The notes below the pieces were generated by a model, which was not told the origin of the DNA, did not search any database, and saw only the letters and a list, made by a program, of their open reading frames with translations. From Rhizobium giardinii bv. giardinii H152 (GTDB taxonomy: Bacteria; Pseudomonadota; Alphaproteobacteria; Rhizobiales; Rhizobiaceae), in contig NZ_KB902657.1 in assembly GCF_000379605.1 (NCBI RefSeq), forward strand, positions 74,697 through 138,696: 64,000 nt of DNA, read 5' to 3'. The position numbers and the translations under genes are program-made. Below are positions 1-8,182 of the stretch, one piece after another. The first letter of the stretch is position 1; every line of letters begins with the position of its first letter.

Positions 1-683
1 TCGCCCCAGGCCTTGCGGTCATTGTTGATATCGACGCCGATGATCATGTCGGCACCGGCAAGGCGCAGGCCCTGCAAGACGTTGAGACCAATACCGCCGA
101 GACCGAAGACGATGGCCGTCGAACCGACTTCGACTTTGGCCGTGTTGATGACGGCGCCGATGCCGGTGGTGACGCCGCAACCGATATAGCAGATCTTGTC
201 GAACGGCGCGTCCGGGTTGACCTTGGCAAGCGCGATCTCCGGCAGCACGGTGAAGTTGGCGAAGGTCGAGCAGCCCATGTAGTGGAAGATCTTGTCCTTG
301 CCGATGGAAAAGCGGCTCGTGCCATCCGGCATCAGGCCCTGTCCCTGCGTCGAACGGATCGAGGTGCAAAGGTTGGTCTTGCGCGACAGGCAGGAATAAC
401 ATTCGCGGCATTCCGGCGTGTAGAGCGGAATGACATGGTCGCCCTTCTTCAGCGAGGTGACGCCCGGGCCGACATCGACGACAATGCCGGCACCTTCATG
501 GCCGAGAATGGCCGGAAACAGGCCCTCCGGATCGGCGCCCGACAACGTGAACTCGTCGGTATGGCAGATGCCGGTCGCCTTGACCTCGACCAGCACTTCG
601 CCGGCGCGCGGGCCATCGAGCTGAACGGTCATGATTTCGAGTGGCTTGCCTGCCTGCACGGCAACGGCGGCGCGTACGTCCAT
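1..683 (-). CDS. frmA: S-(hydroxymethyl)glutathione dehydrogenase / class III alcohol dehydrogenase, 3' part cut by window edge
   Basis: The reading frame is open from an ATG at 683 down to the window edge, giving about 227 N-terminal residues of a zinc-dependent medium-chain dehydrogenase of some 375. Visible hallmarks are [14 protein letters not shown] (catalytic-zinc Cys), ILGHEGAG (zinc His and Glu), the four-Cys structural-zinc loop ([17 protein letters not shown]) and the Rossmann motif VFGLGGIGL. The TGICHTDE signature is typical of the class III glutathione-dependent formaldehyde dehydrogenases, cytoplasmic enzymes that oxidise S-hydroxymethylglutathione to S-formylglutathione with NAD. 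An AAGGA ribosome site precedes the ATG. It lies downstream of a P450 O-demethylase cluster on the same strand, so removal of the formaldehyde released there is a natural role (inference). No frameshift is seen. Confidence 0.9.
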   Translation of the reverse strand, partial: MDVRAAVAVQAGKPLEIMTVQLDGPRAGEVLVEVKATGICHTDEFTLSGADPEGLFPAILGHEGAGIVVDVGPGVTSLKKGDHVIPLYTPECRECYSCLSRKTNLCTSIRSTQGQGLMPDGTSRFSIGKDKIFHYMGCSTFANFTVLPEIALAKVNPDAPFDKICYIGCGVTTGIGAVINTAKVEVGSTAIVFGLGGIGLNVLQGLRLAGADMIIGVDINNDRKAWG

Positions 684-812
684 ATGAATTCCTTATCAAA
701 ATAGTGTTTGTGTTGTTCATCCCGCCACGTCAGCGCAACCCTGCAAAGTGCCCCTCAGACGAGCGGCCTGTGGCGCGGCGGAGTGTTGGTCACGAGAAGA
801 ATCTGCCCGTGG

Positions 813-2060
813 TCACCGCGTGCCCTCCGCTACCAAGTTGGTGTTTGCCACAAAGCTTTTGAGAGAAAAGCCAACATCATTGACGGTTGATATGCTGGGT
901 CCCCTTGCGCCAGTGCCCAGCAGACGGCGAGCGGCCATATGGTCGGCAACACGATTGACGGATTCAACTGCGACGAGCCTATCCTGACGGAAGCAGAAGA
1001 CAGATATGCCATTGTCGTCGCGCTTTTCTACGAACGCGTCGCAGCCGATTGAAAGGCCAGCGATCTGCAATTTGTGCTCCCCTTGGTCGGACCAAAACCA
1101 GGGTACCGCCGTATAGCGAACGGCTTGACCGGTAACGAGGCGGATCGACAGTGCCCGTGCCTGATCTGTGGCATTCTGCACCGACTCAAGCCGCAACCTG
1201 AGGGCCGTTTCCGCATGGACGAAGCTGGCGCAGTCGCCGATCGAGAAAATTTTCGGGTCGCTCGTGACAAGATGGTCGTCGACCACGACCCCGTTCTGCA
1301 CCTCAAGCCCGGCCTCCGCTGCAAGCTCGTCGTTGGGGATAACACCGACACCCGCCACGACCAGATCAGCGGCCAATCTTTCGCCGGAAGCGGTGACGAC
1401 GCCCGTGACCCGCCCATCCTGGCCTTCAAGATGTGAAAGCCCGTCGTCGAGCAGAAGGCATGTGCCCGCATTTGTATGAAAGTCTTCGAAATAAGCGGAC
1501 ATCGCCGGGCTGACAGCCCTGGCCATGACCCGCGACGCGGCATCGATGACCGTGACCTCCATCCCGAGATGACGGGCAACGGATGCGAACTCGAGCCCGA
1601 TGAAACCCGCACCGACGACAACAGCACGCCTGTCTGGTGACAGTGCGGCTTTAATGCTGTCTGCATCGGCACGTGTTGCAAGCCCGTAGAGACCATTCAG
1701 TGACGATCCGCCAACATTGAGCTCTCGCCTTCGCGCACCGGTGGCGAGCACCAAAACATCGTAACGGATGGATCGGCCGCCCTCTATGAGAACTGTCTGC
1801 GCGTGTCGGTCTATGCCGGTTGCCGCCGCATCGATCCGGTCAATCGCGTTTTCGGGAAAGAAACTCTCGGGGCGAAAGGCAAGGCCGGCTGCATCGAGCT
1901 TTCCCATGAGATAGGCTTTGGAAAGCGGCGGGCGCTGATAGGGTGCACAGCCTTCGTTACCGATAAGTGTCACCCTGCCGGCAAATCCGGATTGGCGCAG
2001 AGACAGAGCAAGCTGGAAACCTCCCTGACCCGCTCCGATGATGACGATTTCCTGCGTCAT
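813..2060 (-). CDS. FAD-dependent ferredoxin reductase (P450 electron-transfer chain)
   Basis: A 415-residue pyridine nucleotide-disulfide oxidoreductase of the putidaredoxin/rubredoxin reductase type. The FAD-binding GAGQGG lies at residues 9-14 and the NADH-binding VVVGAGFIGLEFA around 147-159; the family motif SIGDCA is also present. It should pass electrons from NADH to the [2Fe-2S] ferredoxin encoded just upstream. The ATG at 2060 was chosen over a longer frame because it starts directly at the conserved MTQEIVIIGAG strand and overlaps the ferredoxin stop codon as ATGA, showing translational coupling. The product is cytoplasmic and works with the ferredoxin and the P450 as a class I monooxygenase system. 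The length is normal for the family. Confidence 0.9.
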   Translation of the reverse strand: MTQEIVIIGAGQGGFQLALSLRQSGFAGRVTLIGNEGCAPYQRPPLSKAYLMGKLDAAGLAFRPESFFPENAIDRIDAAATGIDRHAQTVLIEGGRSIRYDVLVLATGARRRELNVGGSSLNGLYGLATRADADSIKAALSPDRRAVVVGAGFIGLEFASVARHLGMEVTVIDAASRVMARAVSPAMSAYFEDFHTNAGTCLLLDDGLSHLEGQDGRVTGVVTASGERLAADLVVAGVGVIPNDELAAEAGLEVQNGVVVDDHLVTSDPKIFSIGDCASFVHAETALRLRLESVQNATDQARALSIRLVTGQAVRYTAVPWFWSDQGEHKLQIAGLSIGCDAFVEKRDDNGISVFCFRQDRLVAVESVNRVADHMAARRLLGTGARGPSISTVNDVGFSLKSFVANTNLVAEGTR

Positions 2061-2368
2061 ATCTGGTGCTCCGGAAGCAGCACGCGGAGACCATCCATCT
2101 CGGCTGTCAGCGCGATTTGACATCCAAGCCGGCTTTTTTCCGTGCGCTCGTCCGCCGTGCCTTCCAACAGTTCATCCTCCTCCGGCGACAGAGGCGGTAA
2201 TCGATCGTCATCGACATAGATGTGACAGGTCGCGCACATGGCATTGCCGCCGCATTCCCCAACAATCCCGCCAATACCGTTGCTGGTGGCGGCGGCCATG
2301 ATACTCATTCCCTCGCGTGCAACTACGCGGCGCTCGCTCCCGTCGGGCGATAGAAAGACAATGTCCAT
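2057..2368 (-). CDS. [2Fe-2S] ferredoxin, adrenodoxin/putidaredoxin type
   Basis: A 103-residue ferredoxin with the vertebrate-type cluster pattern: Cys39, Cys45, Cys48 (C-x5-C-x2-C in ECGGNAMCATC) and Cys83 (LGCQ). This spacing defines the electron carriers that feed bacterial cytochromes P450. It is translationally coupled to the reductase by a 4-nt overlap and lies 11 nt downstream of the P450 gene, so all three are probably cotranscribed. The longer frame open upstream reads antiparallel features of the P450 and was rejected; the ATG at 2368 begins at the conserved first beta strand (MDIVFLSPDG). Confidence 0.92.
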   Translation of the reverse strand: MDIVFLSPDGSERRVVAREGMSIMAAATSNGIGGIVGECGGNAMCATCHIYVDDDRLPPLSPEEDELLEGTADERTEKSRLGCQIALTAEMDGLRVLLPEHQI

Positions 2369-2379
2369 GCCTCTACTCC

Positions 2380-3606
2380 TTATTCGATTTCCAGCGGCAG
2401 GCTCTTCAAGCCCCGCAGAGTATTGTTGAAAGCGCGCACGGGTTCGCCGGTGATGCGGATCCGGCTGACCTTGCGCGCGAGTGCGCCAAGGATCAGCTCT
2501 CCCTCCAGCCGTGCAACGAGCTGGCCAACACACATGTGAACGCCAGATCCGAAACCGACATGACCGCTGGCACTGCGGCGGATGTCATATGTATCCGGTT
2601 CGCTCCAGTGGCGTGGGTCGCGATTGGCGGCACCAAGGAACATCAGAACCTTCGATCCTTCGGGCACGACATGGCCGCCAATCTCCACATCGCGTGTAGT
2701 TGTGCGGAAAAATGTCTGTACCGGGGATTCAAAGCGGATGGCCTCCTCGAACGCGGCTCTGGCAAGTTGTGGCTCGGCCTTCAGCGCATCCCACTGGTCG
2801 TCAAATCGGGCAAGCGCGTAAATCGCCGCCCCGATGCCATTCACCGTAGTATCGATACCCGCCGTCAGCAGCGAGCGTACGAGAAGCGGTGCTTCCTCGG
2901 CGGTAATCTGACCCGTATCGACGGCTGCGTGAATCTGGGCGCCGAAGCCGGTCGGCGACAGATTGTGCTTCTGACATTGCTCAGTGACGTAGGCGATGTG
3001 AGGTGATGCCTTCGCAATTGCTTCGTTGCGAAGTTCGTTGGACGGGCCGAATGCATTGAAGGCGAGACCGGCATAGGGCAGAAGGTGTTCCCGGCCCTCA
3101 GAGGGCACGCCGATCGCATCGGGAAAAACCGACATTGGAAACGCCTCGGCCAGATCGGTAATGCCGTCGATGCTTCGGCGTGCGAGCAGTTCGTCGACCT
3201 TGCGCTCGGCGGCGGCCTGGAAACTCTCTCGCAGCTTCTTCATCGTCACCGGCGATAGAATCTTGGACAGCACCTGACGTGCTCTATCGTGTTCTGGCGG
3301 GTCTTTTTCAAGCACGAGGCTCGGCGCACGCCAAGGCTTCTCCTTGGCGAAATCGCTCAGGCCAACGCCACGGCTGGAGCAGAAGGTCTCCCAGTCATGA
3401 AGGACGCGATGAACCTCCTGGTAGCGCGCGACCGCATAGACGTCGTATGCGGATAGATAGATAAGCGGTCCGAGATTGCGCAGATACTCATGGACTGGAA
3501 AGGGATTGCGAAAAAAGTCCATCGAAAATGGGTCGAAGTCTGAAACCGGAGGCGGAGTCTGAGCGGCCATAGGCGCTGTGGCGGTGGTGTCTTGAATCCC
3601 GTTCAT
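2380..3606 (-). CDS. Cytochrome P450, CYP199-like (para-substituted benzoate monooxygenase)
   Basis: A 408-residue soluble bacterial P450. The heme-ligand motif GFGSGVHMCVGQ puts the ligand at Cys359. The I-helix oxygen-activation motif AGIDTT is at 249-254 and the K-helix ExxR at 288-291. From memory of the family, blocks such as CSSRGVGLSDF and ESPVQTFFRTTTRD closely match CYP199A enzymes, which oxidise 4-methoxybenzoate and related para-substituted benzoates. O-demethylation of 4-methoxybenzoate yields 4-hydroxybenzoate and formaldehyde. Its own ferredoxin and reductase follow in the same operon, an uptake-type binding protein precedes it, and frmA follows. The substrate assignment is inference from family resemblance and context, including pobA about 14 kb away. 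Confidence 0.88.
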   Translation of the reverse strand: MNGIQDTTATAPMAAQTPPPVSDFDPFSMDFFRNPFPVHEYLRNLGPLIYLSAYDVYAVARYQEVHRVLHDWETFCSSRGVGLSDFAKEKPWRAPSLVLEKDPPEHDRARQVLSKILSPVTMKKLRESFQAAAERKVDELLARRSIDGITDLAEAFPMSVFPDAIGVPSEGREHLLPYAGLAFNAFGPSNELRNEAIAKASPHIAYVTEQCQKHNLSPTGFGAQIHAAVDTGQITAEEAPLLVRSLLTAGIDTTVNGIGAAIYALARFDDQWDALKAEPQLARAAFEEAIRFESPVQTFFRTTTRDVEIGGHVVPEGSKVLMFLGAANRDPRHWSEPDTYDIRRSASGHVGFGSGVHMCVGQLVARLEGELILGALARKVSRIRITGEPVRAFNNTLRGLKSLPLEIE

Positions 3607-3669
3607 ATCTTAGCTCCTCATCGTCTTAACGATCCGCGCCATCCGGTGCGGCACTTCAGTCGGAAAATT

Positions 3670-4854
3670 TTACTGCTTGGGGACGAGATGGCCCCAGTCG
3701 GGCTGCATCGGAAAAGTCTCTATCTCGGTGTTGATGAGACGTCCCTCGCCGTTCTTCTCGACCACGCGCATATAAACGTTCTGGATGATGCCGCGGCTTT
3801 CCGGATCGATCTTAACTGATCCGCGCGGACTGACCCATTCGAGCCCTTTGACAGCCTCGACTGCCTTGGCGGCATCCTGTCGTCCGTTCGTCGCCTCGAT
3901 CATTTTGTAGATGACATGCGCTCCGTCATATGCTCCGACAGACGCGAAATTTGCCTCTGCCTTCGGAAACAAGGCCTTCAGATCCCTGGTGAACCGGTCG
4001 TTTTCCGGGCTGGAGTGGGCCTGTGAGTAGTGGTAGGCCGTATGGATGCCGATGGCTGGATCTCCCAGTTCCTGCAGCATGGTCTCGTCGGTTTCCGCAG
4101 TGCCGAGCAGCTTTATTCCTTCACCAGCGAGATGGTTGTCGACATAGGCCCGCATGAAAGCGTAAGCCGACGGCCCGGCCGGCAGAAAGATGTAGATCGC
4201 ATCTGGCTTGGCATTCCGCGCTCTTTGAAGCATCGGCGAAAAATCGGTGGTGTTCGTCGACATGCGGATCGTATCGATGATCTCTCCGCCGTTCTCCTGG
4301 AAGCGCCAAGTGAAGGCCCTCTCCGCATCGATACCCGGGCCGTAGTCGGAGACCATGACGACGACCTTCTTCATCCCTTTCCTCAACGCGCAATCGGCAA
4401 CTGGCACGGTCACCTGCGGGGTCGTGTAGGAGGTGCGCAGTGCGTAGGGCGAGGCGCCGACGATTGCCGACGTTGCTGCGTTGAAGATGACAAGGGGAAC
4501 GTTTGCTCGTTCTAGGATCGGTGCCACGGCCATCGCGTTGGGTGTGAATTCGAAGCCGGCGAGATATTGCACGTCTTCCTGGATCACCAATTCCTGCGCC
4601 AGCGCGCGCGCTTGACCAGGATTGATGTCCGGCAGATCGCGAATAACGAATTCGACCTCGTGTTCGCCGACCTTCGTGCCGTTCTGCTTTTGGTAGACGG
4701 CAAGCGCTTCGGTGAATTGTTTTCCAAAGATGGCCTTCGGACCGGTCATCGGCGCAATTACGCCGACCTTGACGATATCTGCCTGCGCAGCCCCAGCCAT
4801 AAAACTGGTCGCTGGCAGCGTCATCAACGATAGTTTCAGAATTGTTTTCCGCAT
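3670..4854 (-). CDS. ABC transporter substrate-binding protein, branched-chain amino acid / aromatic acid type (Peripla_BP_6)
   Basis: A 394-residue periplasmic binding protein with a signal peptide of about 25 residues (basic MRKTILKLS start, hydrophobic core, AQA cleavage site). The mature part begins with DIVKVGVIAPMTGP, the classic start of the LivJ-like family. The ATG at 4854 has a strong GGAGGAG Shine-Dalgarno and is preferred over an upstream extension lacking signal-peptide features. No cognate permease or ATPase genes are next to it, so it may use a transporter encoded elsewhere. Its place 63 nt upstream of the P450 gene on the same strand suggests uptake of an aromatic acid substrate for that system (inference). 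Confidence 0.88.
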   Translation of the reverse strand: MRKTILKLSLMTLPATSFMAGAAQADIVKVGVIAPMTGPKAIFGKQFTEALAVYQKQNGTKVGEHEVEFVIRDLPDINPGQARALAQELVIQEDVQYLAGFEFTPNAMAVAPILERANVPLVIFNAATSAIVGASPYALRTSYTTPQVTVPVADCALRKGMKKVVVMVSDYGPGIDAERAFTWRFQENGGEIIDTIRMSTNTTDFSPMLQRARNAKPDAIYIFLPAGPSAYAFMRAYVDNHLAGEGIKLLGTAETDETMLQELGDPAIGIHTAYHYSQAHSSPENDRFTRDLKALFPKAEANFASVGAYDGAHVIYKMIEATNGRQDAAKAVEAVKGLEWVSPRGSVKIDPESRGIIQNVYMRVVEKNGEGRLINTEIETFPMQPDWGHLVPKQ

Positions 4855-5063
4855 AGCTGCTCCTCCCGCAGGCCTACCTTGAAAGCGTGCCCATGTTACG
4901 TGCCCTAGACTAGGGGAGATGACTCTTTCGCTCCAAAGGCAGACGTCTGCCCTTCGATTGGCATGGCATCGATAGAAAACTGAACTCACCCGTGCGCCTC
5001 TCCAAGACGCCTCGATCCGAAACCGACTTGGCAAATATAGCCGCCCGAACATTATCAGTATAC

Positions 5064-5082
5064 AGAATTATATAAATATTCT
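5064..5082. promoter_or_regulatory. Candidate LysR operator / promoter region
   Basis: The stretch just before the LysR gene is strikingly AT-rich within GC-rich DNA. It holds an imperfect inverted repeat with arms AGAAT (5064-5068) and ATTCT (5078-5082), compatible with the T-N11-A LysR box. It lies in the 239-bp gap between the divergent binding-protein gene (start 4854) and the LysR gene (start 5094), close to the regulator start. Confidence 0.4.
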
Positions 5083-5093
5083 ATATTAGCGAC

Positions 5094-6050
5094 ATGGATT
5101 TTCGTCAGCTCGATCTCAATTTGCTCCTTGTGTTTGAAGCGCTCTACGACGAACGAGGCGTGACGCTGACCGCGCAACGACTGAAGATAAGCCAGCCAAC
5201 CGTCAGCTTCTCGCTCAACAAGCTGCGCGAGTTCTTCAAAGACGAGTTGTTTGTTCGCCACAGAGGGACAATGCAGCCCACCGCTTTTGCGGAAACACTC
5301 GCAGACCCTGTTCGCCGCATCATTGACATGATCCGCTCTGAATTGATGCAGGAACAGACCTTTGACCCCGCGGGAACGGAACGGGTCTTTTCATTGACGA
5401 TGTCTGATATCGGAGAGCTGGTTTTTTTGCCGAAGCTGCTGAAAGCCTTGCGCGCACTCGCTCCACGGGCAAGCATCCGCTGTGTCTCAATGCGACCGGG
5501 TGAATTGAAGGAGGCGATGGCAAACGGTCTTGTGGACCTTGCCCTCGGGTATTTCCCCGACCTCTCCGATTCTGCTTTTTATCAGCAGAGCTTGTTCGAC
5601 CATCCGTTCTCTTGCATTGTCCGCAAAGACCATCCCCTTATAGGCGACACACTGACGCTCCAGCTCTTCCTGGCCGCCGAACATGCGGTCGTGGTCGCCG
5701 AAGGACGAAGTCAGGAAATTTTTGAACGCCGGATGCAGGATATGGGCCTACAGCGCCGTGTGCTGTTGCGCTCACCGCATTTCATGAGCCTTCCGTTCCA
5801 GATCGCCAATTCAGATATGATTTCTGTAGTTCCCCGGGCCGTCGGGCAGCTTGCTGTCCGTAGTGCCAATGTGAAGGCGTTTCAGCCCCCCCTTGATATC
5901 CCGGCGATCGAACTAAAGCAGTTCTGGCATCGCCGCGTTAACAACGATCTCGCGGTGGTCTGGATGCGGAACCTCGTCGCCAAACTGTATTTGAACCGTG
6001 ACCCCACGTCCGATCTGCAGTCTCCTGTCTTCGGCGACGCCTCTGGCTGA
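5094..6050 (+). CDS. LysR-family transcriptional regulator, divergent from the P450 cluster
   Basis: A 318-residue LTTR. The N-terminal winged helix (about residues 1-62) opens with the conserved MDFRQLDLNLLLVFEALY. The recognition-helix region includes AQRLKISQPTVSFSLNKLR, followed by the usual FVRHRGTMQPT wing. The rest is the effector-binding domain. The opening block resembles the NodD/NahR-like subgroup whose ligands are often aromatic compounds. It is transcribed divergently from the binding protein, P450, ferredoxin, reductase and frmA genes and is the obvious candidate regulator of them, probably activating in response to the aromatic substrate (inference). No truncation is seen. Confidence 0.9.
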   Translation: MDFRQLDLNLLLVFEALYDERGVTLTAQRLKISQPTVSFSLNKLREFFKDELFVRHRGTMQPTAFAETLADPVRRIIDMIRSELMQEQTFDPAGTERVFSLTMSDIGELVFLPKLLKALRALAPRASIRCVSMRPGELKEAMANGLVDLALGYFPDLSDSAFYQQSLFDHPFSCIVRKDHPLIGDTLTLQLFLAAEHAVVVAEGRSQEIFERRMQDMGLQRRVLLRSPHFMSLPFQIANSDMISVVPRAVGQLAVRSANVKAFQPPLDIPAIELKQFWHRRVNNDLAVVWMRNLVAKLYLNRDPTSDLQSPVFGDASG

Positions 6051-6194
6051 GCTTTCGACGTGCACAAGAGCTCCTGACCTTCGATGAATAAGCGGCGGAG
6101 TACGTTGAGCCTAACCCTGCGCCGTCTTACTGTTGGGTCCTGCGGGCGGCGCGGTTCTCACGCAGCCCTCTCCCGGGCTCGTGACAACGAGTGC

Positions 6195-6476
6195 TCAGCG
6201 CGAAATCGGCATCAAAGGAAAGCCGGAAGTGGTATGTGCCCGTGCTTCCACATCCGCGATCAATGCATTTTCCAGCAACTGACCGGAATAAGGATGTTTG
6301 GGTCTGTCAACGACGTCAGCGACGGGACCTAATTCAACAACTTTTCCCATGTTGAAGACAAGGACTCGATCGGCCAAATTACCAACCAGCGCCAGATTGT
6401 GCGTTATGAACAACATGGTCAGGCCGCGGCTTTTTTGCAAGTCCTTTAGAAGGTTGATGACAGCAGCTGAAGCAAA
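6195..6476 (-). pseudogene. C-terminal fragment of an oligopeptide/dipeptide ABC transporter ATPase
   Basis: Only the end of a DppD/OppD-like ATPase remains. A piece like VINLLKDLQKSRGLTMLFI is followed by the H-loop context THNLALV, then DRVLVFNMGKVVELG and the oligopeptide-family tail RPKHPYSGQLLENAL. Walker A, the ABC signature and Walker B are all missing. The homology stops where the opposite-strand MarR remnant begins near 6498, so a deletion or rearrangement joined the two. Confidence 0.75.
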
Positions 6477-6497
6477 AAGACGAGAATCTCCAGCTCG

Positions 6498-6971
6498 ATG
6501 AAGATCGGTCCTCACGACAGGATAGTCCTCGATCTTGCTACCTATGTGCCGTATTTCTTGTCATCCAATCAATAATGCGCTGACCCGCAAAGCGTCTGAC
6601 ATCTATCTCGAAAAATTCGGAATTGGCATTGTCGCGTGGCGAACAATATCAATGCTTGCTGCAGAGCCCGACCAGCTGCCCGAATCTGTGATTTCGTGTC
6701 TCTTGATAAGGCCGCAGTCAGCAGGGCGCTGGCAACTATGAACAATCAGGGATTAGTTAAAAGCGATCAAGCATCGGAAACCGACTTGCGCCGGAGAAAC
6801 TGGCGTCTGACGCCAACAGGCTATACTCTGCACGACAGCATTCTGGCCATTGCCTTGAGGCGCGAGGAGCAGCTCATCTCAGACGTTGAGCCAAAAGACC
6901 TCGAGGTGTTCCTTCGGGTGATGTGCCAGATGCGATTGAATGTTGAAAAAATCGAACCTCTCGACGGATAA
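6498..6971 (+). pseudogene. MarR-family regulator broken by two frameshifts
   Basis: Translating from the ATG at 6498 gives a MarR-like start (LDLATYVPYFLSSNQ) that hits TAA near 6571. The protein continues in another frame (NNALTRKASDIYLEKFGIG, then WRTISMLAAEPDQLP). After a second shift near 6675 it continues as RICDFVSLDKAAVSRALATM, the DNA-recognition helix region, then NQGLVKSDQ, RRRNWRLTPTG and on to the stop at 6971. The three pieces are collinear with one MarR protein of about 157 residues. Either the gene is dead or the sequence has errors; the adjoining truncated ATPase favours decay. Confidence 0.75.
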
Positions 6972-6975
6972 CCCT

Positions 6976-8049
6976 TCACTCTTCGGCAGACGATGTAGGC
7001 CGGACGAGTCCCTTGTTTCCATGGCGCCGTAAAGGTGAAGACCCAGTCCACAATTTGAAGGCTCGGGCAAAGATTAAGGGTTCGGCATAGCCGAGCGCGA
7101 CCGATATCTCGTCCATCGTCATGTCACCCCTGCTGAGATAATTCTCGGCCATGCGCTGCCGGTGCTCCTGCAATATTTCGCGTACAGATGTTCCCTCTTC
7201 TTCCAGCCTTCGCTGCAGGCTTCGTGCAGTCATCCGCATTTCCTTAGCAAGGTCGGGAATTGCAACGCTGGAGATTCCCAGTTTCACATGGATCAGTGCC
7301 AGAACCTGTTCGGTTACGGAAAGCTCGATGTTGCTTGCGGCGACGAGGGTGCCGAGATGCTGGTTCAAAATGCTTATCAGCTCGCGATCTTCCTTTCGAT
7401 GCTGCTGTTCAGCCTCCCTGGGATCCATAACCAGCGAGTTGTGAGTCTGCCCGAAAAGGACGGGCGCATCGAATAGACGTTCCAAGAGACGGTCTTGCCC
7501 GTGGGACCTGTGTCTGAAGCGGACCTCCAAAGGCCTCCATTTTTTATTGAAAGCCGTCCGTATTTGGCTGCAGATGCAAGCGAGCGTAAACTCGTTGTCT
7601 TGCCTGAACAGATCCTGATCGAAGGGCGCGCTATGCACATCATAGCTGCATATCAATCCCTCAGCGGAGCTTCGCAGCGGGAAGGTCGACCCTGTCTGGA
7701 AGGCTGGCGCGTAACGACAGAAATGGGCAAGCGCAGAGCTTATCGATCCCGCCTGCATCAAAACCAGGCCGATTGGCCAGAAATCACCGGGCCGCAGGTT
7801 CATTCCCAGTCGTGCCCCCAGGACCGGGTCCGAAAAGGTTGCCGCCGCGTCTTCGAAAAACGCCAGATAATCGGCGAGGTCGACAGTCGCATAGGGATTG
7901 CCGAGCCGCGCGTCCGAAAGGTTATGCCGTTTGAGAAGAGCATTCAGCCGGTCGCCCTCGCCCGCCAAGCCCTGGATGACGACCTGCAGGACAAAGACGC
8001 GGATCAGGGCGCTTTTGCGCTCCCAATCTTTCAACAGTAGTTTCGGCAC
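6976..8049 (-). CDS. AraC-family transcriptional regulator with Arabinose_bd-type N-terminal domain (copy 1)
   Basis: A 357-residue regulator. Residues about 20-215 form the N-terminal sensor domain found in OruR/ArgR-like AraC proteins (for example DPVLGARLGMNLRPGDFWPIG). The C-terminal 100 residues hold the two helix-turn-helix units (AKEMRMTARSLQRRLEEEG and ISVALGYAEPLIFARAFKLW). Translation most likely starts at the GTG at 8049 behind GGAGGAG. It is divergent from the APC permease gene, 133 bp away, and paralogous to the regulators at 27261-28295 and 34171-34455. It probably controls the permease/aminotransferase/ALDH genes in response to an amino compound (inference). Confidence 0.9.
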   Translation of the reverse strand: MPKLLLKDWERKSALIRVFVLQVVIQGLAGEGDRLNALLKRHNLSDARLGNPYATVDLADYLAFFEDAAATFSDPVLGARLGMNLRPGDFWPIGLVLMQAGSISSALAHFCRYAPAFQTGSTFPLRSSAEGLICSYDVHSAPFDQDLFRQDNEFTLACICSQIRTAFNKKWRPLEVRFRHRSHGQDRLLERLFDAPVLFGQTHNSLVMDPREAEQQHRKEDRELISILNQHLGTLVAASNIELSVTEQVLALIHVKLGISSVAIPDLAKEMRMTARSLQRRLEEEGTSVREILQEHRQRMAENYLSRGDMTMDEISVALGYAEPLIFARAFKLWTGSSPLRRHGNKGLVRPTSSAEE

Positions 8050-8182
8050 ATCGTCTCCTCCGTCGCGGGTGCTGGCGCAAATTATCGCAATTTTGTCACA
8101 AACCGCAATAGACCTGAGCAGAGTACGGTCTCACACTCCAAACCCAAAATAGAACCATAAATGGGAACTTTGGAGGTTTATC

